Assembly: GCA_963769905.1 (NCBI GenBank)
Contig: CAVYNG010000001.1
Location: forward strand, 868,001-932,000
Origin: Bog-756 sp963769905
GTDB taxonomy: Bacteria; Actinomycetota; Acidimicrobiia; Acidimicrobiales; RAAP-2
Direction of reading: 5' to 3'
DNA: 64,000 nucleotides
In this document: piece by piece, positions 8,737-17,684 of the stretch
How positions within the stretch are numbered: position 1 is the first letter of the stretch
Layout of the letters: each line of letters begins with the position of its first letter
Translations under genes and position numbers: made by a program
The notes under the pieces: generated by a model
Told to the model about the DNA's origin: nothing
The model's database searches: none
The model's input: the letters and a program-made list of their open reading frames with translations, nothing else

Positions 8737-9906
8737 CTACGAGGAAGAGCCGTAGGCCAGGGGGACCTGGCTCGACTGCACCTTGGACCAGGACGTCCCT
8801 GAGGGAGACCGGGCATAGACGTCGAACTCTGCGCCATGGACGGTGAAGAGGTCGATCTGGCCGGTACCCATCGGCGAGGCCGCGCCGGACGGGGCCAGGG
8901 CGACCGTCCCGCGGGGCGGTGCCGGCAGGGCCACCCACTTGGTGCCCGGTGCGACGTCTTCGACGACCATCCCGTGCGAGGAGTCGACGAGCACGGTGAT
9001 CTCACCGGTCGGCGCGACCGAGGTCGCGACCGGTCCCGCAGCCGGCACTCCGACGAGGGGCGAGGCACTCCACACTCCGTCGGCGGACTGCCAGAGTGCG
9101 ACCAGCTTGGTGTGGCCGGAACGGACGGTGGCCAACAGTGCCGTGGTCACCGAGCCCGTCGAGACCAACCGGATCACCGAGGTCGGCGCGGTGTGCGACC
9201 TGGCGACGAGGGACGGTCCGGCGCGCCTCCACGAACCCGATGCGTCGGTGAACAGGCCCACCCCGTGACGACACTGGGCGCCCACCAGCACAGTGCCGGC
9301 CGGTGTGAATGCCACGGCCTGGAGCCGCTTCGCGCCACAAGCTCGAGAGGCCCGTTGCAGCGTGGAGAGCGAGACCAGGGTCGACCAGGAGGAGACTGCC
9401 GAGCGCGCTCTCAGGACGCGGCTCCCCACCACCGCCAGCACCTTGCCGCCCGGGTCGCCGTCGAGCGCGAGTCCGTCGGGTACGTGCGCGACCGCACCGG
9501 GGACGAAGGCGGCATTCCAGGTCCCGCCGTTGTCGAGGCTCATCGCAAGAGGTGAGAACGTCAGCAACCCACTGGGCAGAACGCCGGCGACGGCGGAGCT
9601 GCCCGACACCCCTGCAACCAACCCTCCGTTGTCGGCGGTCCCCGGAGGTGTGACCGGCGACCAGCTTGCGGATCCCGAGGACACGTGCAGCAACTGCCAG
9701 AAGGTGTTGTCCTCACTGGAGAGCTCCCCGAGTGGGAGTACCGCCCACGACCCGGTCGAGGTGGCCGCGCCGCTTCGCAGAGGAGGCTGCGGAACACCAG
9801 CAGCCGCGCTCGGGATCGCAACCACGAACATCAGTCCGGAAACCAAGGCGACCGCGCCGGCGCGCCGCGCCGACCGGACCCCCGCGCTGGGGACGGCCGA
9901 CCTCAC
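8737..9906 (-). CDS. Secreted repeat protein, probably beta-propeller-like
   Basis: 389 residues with a clear signal peptide (Arg-rich start, hydrophobic 18-37, AAA-G cleavage region). The mature part is Ser/Gly/Thr/Val-rich with repeated short strands, several SxDGGTW-like or DGVW turns (SLDNGGTWNAAF, DASGSWRRAG, SADGVWSAS), the look of sialidase/BNR-type propeller blades. Two cysteines (ACGAK, QCRHG) may pair. Its GTG start overlaps the stop of the SCO-fusion gene (GTGA). No function can be named; co-translation with a copper-delivery protein is the main clue. Confidence 0.7.
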   Translation of the reverse strand: MRSAVPSAGVRSARRAGAVALVSGLMFVVAIPSAAAGVPQPPLRSGAATSTGSWAVLPLGELSSEDNTFWQLLHVSSGSASWSPVTPPGTADNGGLVAGVSGSSAVAGVLPSGLLTFSPLAMSLDNGGTWNAAFVPGAVAHVPDGLALDGDPGGKVLAVVGSRVLRARSAVSSWSTLVSLSTLQRASRACGAKRLQAVAFTPAGTVLVGAQCRHGVGLFTDASGSWRRAGPSLVARSHTAPTSVIRLVSTGSVTTALLATVRSGHTKLVALWQSADGVWSASPLVGVPAAGPVATSVAPTGEITVLVDSSHGMVVEDVAPGTKWVALPAPPRGTVALAPSGAASPMGTGQIDLFTVHGAEFDVYARSPSGTSWSKVQSSQVPLAYGSSS

Positions 9907-11738
9907 GAGGAGAGGACCTGGTCGATTCGCTCGTGCAGCAGCGAGGTGAAGGACGAGGCGTACGTCTGGTTCGGACCGGGGTCGTCGATCAGCGCGTCAC
10001 GCTCGTGCCCTTTTGCGTCGATGACGAAGGCAAGATCGCTGTGGGCCACCATCGCGCCGTTCGGGATGGTGCTGACCAACTCGCCGTAGGAGTCCCACAC
10101 CTGCTGCAGCTGGGAGAGCGATCCGGTCAGGTAGTACCAATTGGCCAGGTGGGTGAGACCCTCCTGCTGGTCGAAGGCGTTGGTGAAGGAGATCGACCGA
10201 TAGATCGGGTTCGCCACGACGGCGACGAAATCCACCTGGTGTCCGACCCCCGCGAGTTGCTCGTCGGCGAGGCGGAACTCCTGTGCGATCAGCGGGCAGT
10301 CCGAGGTGCAGACCGGGTCGAGGAAGGTCAGTGCAACGACGTGGCCGCGCAGGCCGGCCAGACTCACCGGGTTGCCATGCTGGTCCACCAGCGAGAAGGG
10401 CGGTGCCGCGATGTCCAGCGCGTTGGGCGTGCCGTCGAGCGCCTCGGTGAGAACCGGATCCACGGTGCGGTTGACCGAGGCCATCGCCATCGGTCCGGAG
10501 CCGACGAGGACGATCCCCACTGCGGCGACCGCGGCCAGGGTCCGGGTGAGGTACGGCAGCGTGACCTGCTGCCACCAGGGCACGGCACCCGGTGCGACGG
10601 CCGTCGCCGAGCCCTCCTCGACGGGAACTACGGCCGGCTGTTCCGCCTCCACCGGAAGCCGAGCCACGGCGAGGTAACCACCGACGAAGAGAAGCGCCAT
10701 CGGCAGCATCGAGTTCGGGTCGGTACCGGTGCCGCCGAAGAATCCGAAGTCCTCGACCAGCACCCAGTCGGCCAGACCGAGCACGATCAGCACGACCACC
10801 CCAGCCAACATGAGACGCCGGCGCCCGCTGAGCAGCAGGCCGCCGATGCCTGCCATCACCCCCACCACGAAGAAATTCACCGCCCACCCGTGCGCGTCGT
10901 CGAAGCCGGCGAAAGCCGCGACCCACGATGAGAAGAGGTGTGGCTCGGAAGTCTGCGACATCTGGTGCACCATCGCCGAGAGCGTGCCGTCGTGACCTTG
11001 CCAGTACCCCCGCCCCGGCCAGGCCTGCAGCACCGCCATTCCGATCAGGAAGCCGCCTCCGATCCCGAGCACCGTGCGGCCCAGGCGTGGCGTGGCGTAG
11101 GCGCGATCGGGCAGGGCGACCAGCACCCCGGCGACCGAGTAGAGGAGGACGGCACCGGGTGCGCCGAAGAGCCAGGTGAGGCCGGGGGCGAAGATCCCTC
11201 CGAACGCCTCTCCGAACAACCACACCACAAGTCCCCACGCGACCGTCGCCACACCTGCCAGCCGCGACCAGCGTCCGCGCGGTGCGACCAGCAGCCAGAC
11301 CCCGAGTCCGAGCTGAATCCACACCGTGGCCGCCGCGGCTTGGATGGGATGGTCGGACCAAATGGTCACGCCGCTGTTCACCAGGTGCTGAACCCAGCCA
11401 GGTGAGGAGGCGGCAGCCGGCTGGAGGACGCCGGACGGCAGCCCGAGCGGCATGGTCGACTGCAGCTGGAGCAACCCGTCGAAGATCCAGAGGCATCCGA
11501 ACCCGATCCGGATCACTCGCCGCGCTATCGGCTCGGGACTCTGCGGGCTGGGCGTCGATGGAAAGGAGGCCCCCGTTTGCTGCAGGTGCCGGTACTGGAT
11601 CGTTCTCACGATGTTGAAGCCGATCGCGCAGAGTGCGAGGACCGCCAGCACGACGAAGAGTTGATGCAACAGCGCAGCGTGGAACGAGGAGACGATGAGG
11701 GAGTTCCCCGTCTGGACCGTCCTCCCCATCCCGGGCAT
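9903..11738 (-). CDS. Multi-helix membrane protein fused to a C-terminal SCO1/SenC domain
   Basis: 611 residues. The first 430 or so hold about nine hydrophobic helices, with a DoxX-like look in parts (RIGFGCLWIFDGLLQ near residue 75), and a stretch with several His, Trp and Met residues (QGHDGTLSAMVHQM). A final helix is followed by a complete SCO domain: Cys477 and Cys481 in CTSDC and His566 in VAHSD, the same three copper ligands as the stand-alone SCO at 335-1243. Fusion of copper delivery to a large membrane domain suggests coupling of copper (or quinone/redox) handling to metallation. The start could also be the ATG at 11729. Confidence 0.82.
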   Translation of the reverse strand: MPGMGRTVQTGNSLIVSSFHAALLHQLFVVLAVLALCAIGFNIVRTIQYRHLQQTGASFPSTPSPQSPEPIARRVIRIGFGCLWIFDGLLQLQSTMPLGLPSGVLQPAAASSPGWVQHLVNSGVTIWSDHPIQAAAATVWIQLGLGVWLLVAPRGRWSRLAGVATVAWGLVVWLFGEAFGGIFAPGLTWLFGAPGAVLLYSVAGVLVALPDRAYATPRLGRTVLGIGGGFLIGMAVLQAWPGRGYWQGHDGTLSAMVHQMSQTSEPHLFSSWVAAFAGFDDAHGWAVNFFVVGVMAGIGGLLLSGRRRLMLAGVVVLIVLGLADWVLVEDFGFFGGTGTDPNSMLPMALLFVGGYLAVARLPVEAEQPAVVPVEEGSATAVAPGAVPWWQQVTLPYLTRTLAAVAAVGIVLVGSGPMAMASVNRTVDPVLTEALDGTPNALDIAAPPFSLVDQHGNPVSLAGLRGHVVALTFLDPVCTSDCPLIAQEFRLADEQLAGVGHQVDFVAVVANPIYRSISFTNAFDQQEGLTHLANWYYLTGSLSQLQQVWDSYGELVSTIPNGAMVAHSDLAFVIDAKGHERDALIDDPGPNQTYASSFTSLLHERIDQVLSS

Positions 11739-12123
11739 GGCTTATACAGCTCCCGGGCGCGTACCAGGTCCTGGCGTTTCGTACACCGCGGGCAACAGTA
11801 CCCCGCTTCGCTTGGCCCGAACACGCCCGGTATTCCGCCGAGGCTGTCGTGAGTTGCGAGCATGAAGAGGACGGCGACCCAGATCCTCTTCGCCGCCCGA
11901 GGGGCGCGGTGTTGTTTGCACGCGGCGGGGTAGGTGAGATCCTGAGTGTTCCACCCGCAAGAGGCCGGCTCCGAGGAGACCAAGCCATCGGGTCGTGCTG
12001 GCGGGCGATGACGTGCTCTGGGAGGCTGTTGCCAGATTGTTCGGGCGCCAAAGGATGGAAGTCGTCAGACGGGTCGGCATCGTGGGCGACCCTCTCTCGC
12101 TCGAAGATCCAAAGGGAGATGAA
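11739..12123. other. Divergent intergenic region
   Basis: This lies between the SCO-fusion gene (leftward) and the hydroxyisobutyrate dehydrogenase-like gene (rightward), so it should hold two promoters. A TATAAG lies only a few bases before the leftward ATG, too near for a normal leader unless the message is almost leaderless. No gene, hairpin terminator or known RNA element stands out. Confidence 0.4.
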
Positions 12124-13047
12124 ATGAGTCGGACGTCTAAGCCCTCAACTTCGCCGCCAGCGCAGGATGCAACCAGGTCGGGGGAACTACCCAAGCTGGC
12201 GATACTCGGTCTCGGGGCGATGGGTAAGGGGATGGCGGACAGCGCCATCCGAGCCGAGCTCCCCCTCGTCGTCTGGAACCGAGAACGTCCTGCGACCATC
12301 CCCTTCGCCGACCGAGGTGTGGAGGTTGCGAAGTCGGTTTCCGATGCAGTCACAGACGCCGACGTGGTCATCACCATGGTGACCGACGCCGATGCCGTCG
12401 TCTCGATCGCCGACGAGCACGGTCTGACGGCCGCGCTCAGACCAGGATCTGTGTGGGCTCAAATGAGCACGATCGGCGTCGAAGGGACCGATCGTGTCGC
12501 GATCATGATGAAGGAGCGGCGTCCCGACGCGTACTTCGTCGATGCTCCGGTGTCGGGCAGCAGGGTTCCCGCCGAGCAAGGCGCGCTGGTGATCTTCGCC
12601 TCGGGCCCCGACGAGGCCCGTCCGGGCCTGGCCCCGATCTTCGACGCGATCGGTCGCCGGACCCTCTGGCTCGGACCCGCTGGAAACGGCTCTCGGATGA
12701 AGCTCGTGAACAACGTGCTGCTCGCCTTCACCGCCGAAGGTGTCGCCAATTCGTTCGCGTTGGCGGACCGGCTCGGTCTCGAGAGGTCTTCGGTGATCGA
12801 GGCCTTCGACGGAGGGCCGCTCGTGTCACCGTGGGAATCGGGAAAGTTCCGGCGAATCGCGAACGACGACTTCTCGGCCGAGTTCGCGCTGGCTCTCGCC
12901 TTGAAGGATGTCGACCTCGCGCTGTCAGAAGCCGGGTCGGACCACTTCACAGTCCTCGCGGCGTTGTCGGAGGAATGGTCGAAGATCGTCGACCAAGGAC
13001 TGGGGCAGGACGACATCACCGTCGTCACCGAGGTCTTGGCCGGTTGA
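12124..13047 (+). CDS. NAD(P)-dependent 3-hydroxyisobutyrate dehydrogenase-like oxidoreductase
   Basis: 307 residues. The Rossmann motif GLGAMGKGMA is near residue 25, the substrate motif DAPVSGS follows at about 145, and GNGSRMKLVNN contains the catalytic lysine of the beta-hydroxyacid dehydrogenase family. The C-terminal all-helical domain is complete. The ATG chosen has GGGAG at good spacing; an open frame extends 43 codons upstream but contains no family sequence. The substrate is unknown; the family includes tartronate semialdehyde, 3-hydroxyisobutyrate and imine-reducing enzymes. It stands alone with no operon partner. Confidence 0.88.
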   Translation: MSRTSKPSTSPPAQDATRSGELPKLAILGLGAMGKGMADSAIRAELPLVVWNRERPATIPFADRGVEVAKSVSDAVTDADVVITMVTDADAVVSIADEHGLTAALRPGSVWAQMSTIGVEGTDRVAIMMKERRPDAYFVDAPVSGSRVPAEQGALVIFASGPDEARPGLAPIFDAIGRRTLWLGPAGNGSRMKLVNNVLLAFTAEGVANSFALADRLGLERSSVIEAFDGGPLVSPWESGKFRRIANDDFSAEFALALALKDVDLALSEAGSDHFTVLAALSEEWSKIVDQGLGQDDITVVTEVLAG

Positions 13048-13382
13048 TCGAGCTCGAGGCGCAACTTGCTGTCCGTGGCAACGTCTGTGCTCGTGGAGAG
13101 GACCTTCACGCACTGGATGTCCCGCTGCGCTGATTGGCACGTCCGCCAGGCTGATTGCCGCCGTCCGGACCGCTCCGAGCCCCGTCGCTTTATGAGATCT
13201 CTGAAGTGCCCATCAACTCGACGAATCTGACCACTGCACCTGGTCCATCCGGCAGTCGCGTGATCGAGCTCAGCGGGACGCTCATGCCTCTCCGCGTGGT
13301 GTCCTCCGCTCTCTGAGCATGCCACTGCTGAAGTGTTCAGCTGCCGGCGACCCCTCAGCGAGATCGAGTCCGGCACTTCAGC
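13048..13382. other. Intergenic region between convergent genes, no gene seen
   Basis: The two flanking genes point toward each other. I see no convincing reading frame, RNA or strong terminator hairpin with a T run. Confidence 0.4.
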
Positions 13383-14315
13383 TCATGTGACGATCGGGAC
13401 CAACTCGTCGACCTCCGCGGCTTCCTCGGCTGTCAAGTGCCACCCAGCGGCGGCCACGTTTGCCCCAACCTGATCGGCCTTGGTGGCCCCGGCGATGACC
13501 GACGGAATGACCGGCTTCTCGATCAGCCAGGCGAAGGCCAGATCCAACAGACTGTGATCATGCGAGGCCGCCCAGGCACTCAGGGCGTCAACGGCCTCGA
13601 AGTTCTCATCGGTCAGGACCCCGCTCGCCCTGTTTCCCCACCGGTGCATGCGGGTTCCCGAGGCGGGTTCCTCGCCCTTGGTGTACTTGCCCGTCAGCAG
13701 GCCGCTCGCCAAGGGAAAGTACGGCAGGTACGCAAGTCCCAGCCGGCGACACTCCGGAAGGACCTCGCGCTCGTCTTGCCGGTTCAGCAGGTTGTAATGG
13801 TTCTGCACGCTCACGAAGTGCGCACTTTCTGCGGGCACACCCTCGTTGGCTTCACGAAGCAGTTTGGCCGCGAAATTCGAGCAGCCGATCTCGCGGACCT
13901 TGCCTTGGTTGACCAGCTCGTCGAGCACACCGAGCGTGTCGACAATGGGAGTATGCGGATCGGGCCGGTGAAGCTGATAGAGATCGATTCGATCAGTTCC
14001 GAGTTGCCGCAGACTACGTTCTACGGCCTCCCTCACATAAGCAGGTGCCGCACCGCCGGTGCCATCCTTGCCGACAGGACTTCCGAACTTCGTGGCGATG
14101 ACCACCTCGTCACGATGACGGCCGATCGCCTTGCCCAGCCTCTGCTCGCTGTCCCCGTATGAATCCGACGTGTCGAAGAAGGTGATGCCACTCTCGAGGG
14201 CAGCGTTGACGACTGGAGGTACTTCGTCCTCGTGCATCCCCATGCCGAAGTTGTTGGTCCCAAGGCCTACAACCGAAACGTCCAGCGATGCGACTCGTCG
14301 CGTGTCCATGTTCAT
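13383..14315 (-). CDS. Aldo/keto reductase
   Basis: 310 residues, standard length. The AKR tetrad is visible: Asp and Tyr in DTSDSYGDSE, Lys in VVIATKFG and His in LYQLHRPDP. The later NQGKVREIGCSN and IPSVIAGATK segments are the usual NADP(H)-binding region. I chose the ATG at 14315 (second Met two codons later); the long in-frame extension upstream lacks family sequence and overlaps the oppositely oriented LLM gene. It reduces an aldehyde or ketone that cannot be specified. Confidence 0.9.
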   Translation of the reverse strand: MNMDTRRVASLDVSVVGLGTNNFGMGMHEDEVPPVVNAALESGITFFDTSDSYGDSEQRLGKAIGRHRDEVVIATKFGSPVGKDGTGGAAPAYVREAVERSLRQLGTDRIDLYQLHRPDPHTPIVDTLGVLDELVNQGKVREIGCSNFAAKLLREANEGVPAESAHFVSVQNHYNLLNRQDEREVLPECRRLGLAYLPYFPLASGLLTGKYTKGEEPASGTRMHRWGNRASGVLTDENFEAVDALSAWAASHDHSLLDLAFAWLIEKPVIPSVIAGATKADQVGANVAAAGWHLTAEEAAEVDELVPIVT

Positions 14316-14537
14316 TTGTTTTACCACCCCCTTCTCTGGGGGACGAGCGTGACCCGCCAGTTGACCGGACCAAGAGGGGATGAACATCTGAGCCGCATCC
14401 GATCCAACCGTTGCCATCTCAGTCCCGCGCCCATGAGGTCGCTCTGAGTCCCGCACCGCCGGCGCTCTCCGCTTCGGATGGTCTGTTCCACGGTGGTCGG
14501 GTCGGACCAGTCGGTCCACCCCGCATAGGTTGGGAGG

Positions 14538-15305
14538 GTGCGCATCGACGTCCGGTTGGAGACCTTCGGCGTCGGGTGGCCGAAGGTACTCGCCGGTGCA
14601 GTGGCGGTCGAAGGGGCCGGACTCGACGGCGTGTGGTTGAACGACCATCTGGCGGGATCGGTGCAGGGCGAACCATCCGTGCTGGAGTGCTGGACGATTC
14701 TGTCGGCGCTCGCCGCAGAAGTGCCTCGGATCACCGTCGGACCACTGGTCCTCAACATCGCCAACCGGGATCCAGGAACGTTGGGAGTGATGGCGGCGAC
14801 GTTGCAGCACGTCAGCGGTGGCCGCCTCATATTGGGATTGGGCGCTGGAGCCCGCGCGGGCACCACTTATGCAATCGAGCAGGTCGCGTTGAGCCATGGC
14901 GTGGCCGCCGATCCGGAACGGCGTCGAGCAGTCGAGCGCACGATCGCGGCCTTGCGTCAGGTCTGGTCGGGCTCAGTATCTCCGGCGAGCGGATTCCTCC
15001 GACCCGACCCAGCCCCACCGATCGTGGTCGCGGCGTTCGGACCGAAGATGGCCGAGCTGGCGGGGCGTGTCGGAGACGGCATCTCCGTACGCGCCCGATC
15101 GAAGCCGGTCGAGCTCGTCGCAGTCGCACGCCGGGCGCGCGCTCGATCGGACCGCGATCCTGAACAGTTGCTCGTCACCGTCTCCCTCCCATCGGTACCG
15201 CAGAGCTCTCAGCCCTGGGTCGACCTCGGCGTTGACCGTCTGATCGTCAACGTGTCCTCCCCTTTCGAGAAAGGCCTCGAACGGCTGGTCGAGATGAGGC
15301 ACTGA
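14538..15305 (+). CDS. LLM-class (probably F420-dependent) oxidoreductase
   Basis: 255 residues, short for the family (usually 280-350). The start IDVRLETFG, the DGVWLNDHLAG segment, NIANRDPGTLGVMAATL and GGRLILGLGAG are typical of bacterial luciferase-like monooxygenases that use F420 or FMN. The GTG start follows GGGAGG with almost no spacing, so the start is not certain. It is divergent from the aldo/keto reductase. The substrate is unknown. Confidence 0.85.
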   Translation: MRIDVRLETFGVGWPKVLAGAVAVEGAGLDGVWLNDHLAGSVQGEPSVLECWTILSALAAEVPRITVGPLVLNIANRDPGTLGVMAATLQHVSGGRLILGLGAGARAGTTYAIEQVALSHGVAADPERRRAVERTIAALRQVWSGSVSPASGFLRPDPAPPIVVAAFGPKMAELAGRVGDGISVRARSKPVELVAVARRARARSDRDPEQLLVTVSLPSVPQSSQPWVDLGVDRLIVNVSSPFEKGLERLVEMRH

Positions 15306-15357
15306 ACGACTCCAGCCCACAGTCGGGTCGGCCGCGTGCGCTAAGTGGAACCTTCGC

Positions 15358-15389
15358 TTCCGGTTCCGCTAGATTGACAGAAACCGGAA
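15358..15389. promoter_or_regulatory. Inverted repeat, candidate TetR operator upstream of the MFS exporter
   Basis: TTCCGGTT at 15358-15365 and AACCGGAA at 15382-15389 form a perfect 8-base inverted repeat with a 16-base spacer. A TAGATT and a TTGACA lie inside the spacer, and further AACC/GGTT half-sites flank it (15347 and about 15409). The likely binder is the TetR-family product encoded just after the exporter. This is inference from symmetry and position. Confidence 0.45.
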
Positions 15390-15422
15390 TCACCTGTTCC
15401 GCTCACCAGAACCGGGAGAAGC

Positions 15423-16883
15423 GTGGAGAAGCGCATCCATTACGGGGCCACGTTCGCGGTGCTGGCGACAGCAGCCCTGGCCTTCAGTCTCCTGCAGTCG
15501 CTCATCATCCCGGCCATTCCGTTGCTCGAGCAGACGCTGCACACCACGACGACCGGGGCCACGTGGCTGCTGACTGGTTACCTACTCAGTGCAGCGATCG
15601 CGACGCCGATCCTCGGACGCATCGGCGACATGGTCGGTAAGGAGAAGATGATCGTCGCCGTGCTCGTCACGCTTTCGGCGGGCACCCTCGTCAGCGCCCT
15701 TGCGACCACCTTTCCCCTCATGCTGGCCGGCCGGATCGTCCAGGGAGCGGGCGGAGCGGTCTTCCCGCTGGCGTTCGGAATCATCCGAGACGAGTTCCCG
15801 CCCGAGAAAGTGGCCGGAGCCATCGGGGTGCTCTCGGGCATCCTTGGCGTGGGCGTGGGCACCGGGATCGTTCTCGCCGGCCCGATCATCGAGCACCTCT
15901 CGTACCACTGGTTGTTTTGGATCCCCCTGTTCCTGTCCATCGTGGCGACGGTGGCCACCTTCCTCTTTGTGCCCGAGTCACCGGTCCGGTCCCCCGGTCG
16001 GGTCAACTGGATCGGCGCGTCGATCATGTCCGCATGGCTGGTTACCGGACTAGTCGCAGTGTCGTACGGGCCGATATGGGGATGGAAGAGCCCCTCGGTG
16101 CTCGGGCTCTTCGCCGTGACCGCTGTGTTGATCCCGTGCTGGATTCGTTCGGAGACTCGTTCGGACACGCCGATGGTCGACATGAAGATGATGCGGATCC
16201 CCGCGGTGTGGAGCACGAACCTGGCCGCCCTCCTGTTCGGGTTCGGGATGTTCGCCATGTTCATCACCGTGCCGCAGTTCGCCCAGACCCCGATCCGGGT
16301 GGGCTACGGCTTCGGCGCCTCGGTGACTCAGTCGGGCCTCTACCTGTTGCCCTTTGCGGTAGCCATGCTTCTCATCGCCCCGTTGACCGGTCGTCTGACC
16401 GTCGCCATCGGTTCCAAGCCCATCTTGATCATCGGGGCGCTCTTCGCCGCTTCGAGCTACGGACTACTGGCTCTGGCCCACAGTGAACCCTGGAACATCT
16501 ACTCGGCCGCCGGGCTGCTCGGTGTCGGAGTGGCCTTCGGCTTCGCCTCTATGTCGAACCTGATCGTGGAGGCCGTGCCGGCGAGCCAGACCGGTGTCGC
16601 CACGGGCATGAATACCAACGTCCGGAATATCGGCGCTGCGCTCGGCAGCGGGGTGGCCACCAGCCTGATTGTGAGCGGCCTGCTGGTCCACGGCTACCCC
16701 AGGGAGCGCGGCTACGTGCTGGCCTTCGGCGTCTGCGGCGGGGCGCTGGTCGTGGCGGCGATCGTCGCCCTCATGATCCCGACTCGCAGCGGCCCCCCAG
16801 TTGTCCTCAGCGAGTCGCACCCGGCCATGACCGCCGAGGCCGAGGTGGTCGTCGGGGCCATTGGCTATGTCGCCGAGGACTGA
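15423..16883 (+). CDS. MFS drug exporter, DHA2 (14-helix) type
   Basis: 486 residues, hydrophobic throughout. Family motif A-like GRIGDMVGKEKM follows helix 2, and GRIVQGAGGAVFPLAFGIIRD plus GVLSGILGVGVGTGIVLAGP (motif C region; split here for brevity) support a proton-driven exporter. The GTG start has GGGAG upstream. The gene is followed one base after its stop by a TetR-family reading frame, suggesting a self-regulated efflux pair. The substrate is unknown. Confidence 0.88.
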   Translation: MEKRIHYGATFAVLATAALAFSLLQSLIIPAIPLLEQTLHTTTTGATWLLTGYLLSAAIATPILGRIGDMVGKEKMIVAVLVTLSAGTLVSALATTFPLMLAGRIVQGAGGAVFPLAFGIIRDEFPPEKVAGAIGVLSGILGVGVGTGIVLAGPIIEHLSYHWLFWIPLFLSIVATVATFLFVPESPVRSPGRVNWIGASIMSAWLVTGLVAVSYGPIWGWKSPSVLGLFAVTAVLIPCWIRSETRSDTPMVDMKMMRIPAVWSTNLAALLFGFGMFAMFITVPQFAQTPIRVGYGFGASVTQSGLYLLPFAVAMLLIAPLTGRLTVAIGSKPILIIGALFAASSYGLLALAHSEPWNIYSAAGLLGVGVAFGFASMSNLIVEAVPASQTGVATGMNTNVRNIGAALGSGVATSLIVSGLLVHGYPRERGYVLAFGVCGGALVVAAIVALMIPTRSGPPVVLSESHPAMTAEAEVVVGAIGYVAED

Positions 16884-16884
16884 T

Positions 16885-17539
16885 ATGGGCCGGCGGCGCA
16901 CCAACGTGACGCATGAGGCGACCGACGCCAAGCCGCTACGCCGGGACGCCGAGCTCAATCTGGCCCGGATCCTCCTGGCCGCGCGTGACGTCTTCGGCGA
17001 GTATGGCTACGACGCGTCGATGGAACAGATCGCCGCACGGGCCGAGGTGGGGATCGGAACCCTCTACCGCCGGTTCCCGAACAAGGCCGACCTCTGCGCT
17101 GCCGTGGTCGACGCGGCGACGGATCGGACCCTTCGAAATTGCCGACGAAGTCCTCTCGGAGGTGGCCCCGAGCGACGCGGTCTTCGAGTTCATCCGGCGC
17201 TGCGTGGACGAGCCGAGCAGTTGGCGGGCTGCTACCTCGCGGCGACCTTGGAGCGGCGGCGGCGCCGACCGAGCGCTGGCCGCTGTCGTGCCGCTCATCG
17301 GGCGGATCCTCGAAGCCGGCAAACGGGCCGGTACGGTCCGGCCGGATATCGTCCCCACCGATTTGGTCGTGACCCTGATGTCGGTACGGGCCATTGGCGA
17401 CCTCTGCGACGCCGACGCCCCGGGCACCTCACGGCGGTTCCTCGAGTTTGCACTCGACGGCCTGCGGCCCGGACACAAAACTACGGAGTACCCCCCGATG
17501 TCGGTCAAGCAGCTCGGACGTGTGCTCACCGACCGTTGA
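16885..17539 (+). pseudogene. TetR-family regulator, frameshifted
   Basis: The N-terminal half reads as a TetR DNA-binding domain (ILLAARDVFGEYGYDASMEQI, then a GIGTLYRRFPNKADL recognition helix) in one frame. The ligand-binding half (from FEIADEVL to the end) continues in the next frame. Removing one C from the CCC at 17129-17131 restores a single protein of about 217 residues. The ATG lies two bases after the MFS stop. The product would be expected to repress the upstream exporter through the inverted repeat at 15358-15389. Confidence 0.78.
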
Positions 17540-17684
17540 GTAGCGCAAGTGTCCTACCGGAAGTCCATGAGGCACATCCCTCGCTCTATTGTCGATCGCT
17601 GGGTCGACCGCAGCGCTCACCGAGCGAGCGCGAGATGCTGAGTGCTCCAATGGCCGTGGTGAGCAACCGGAAGGCAGAACTGGC

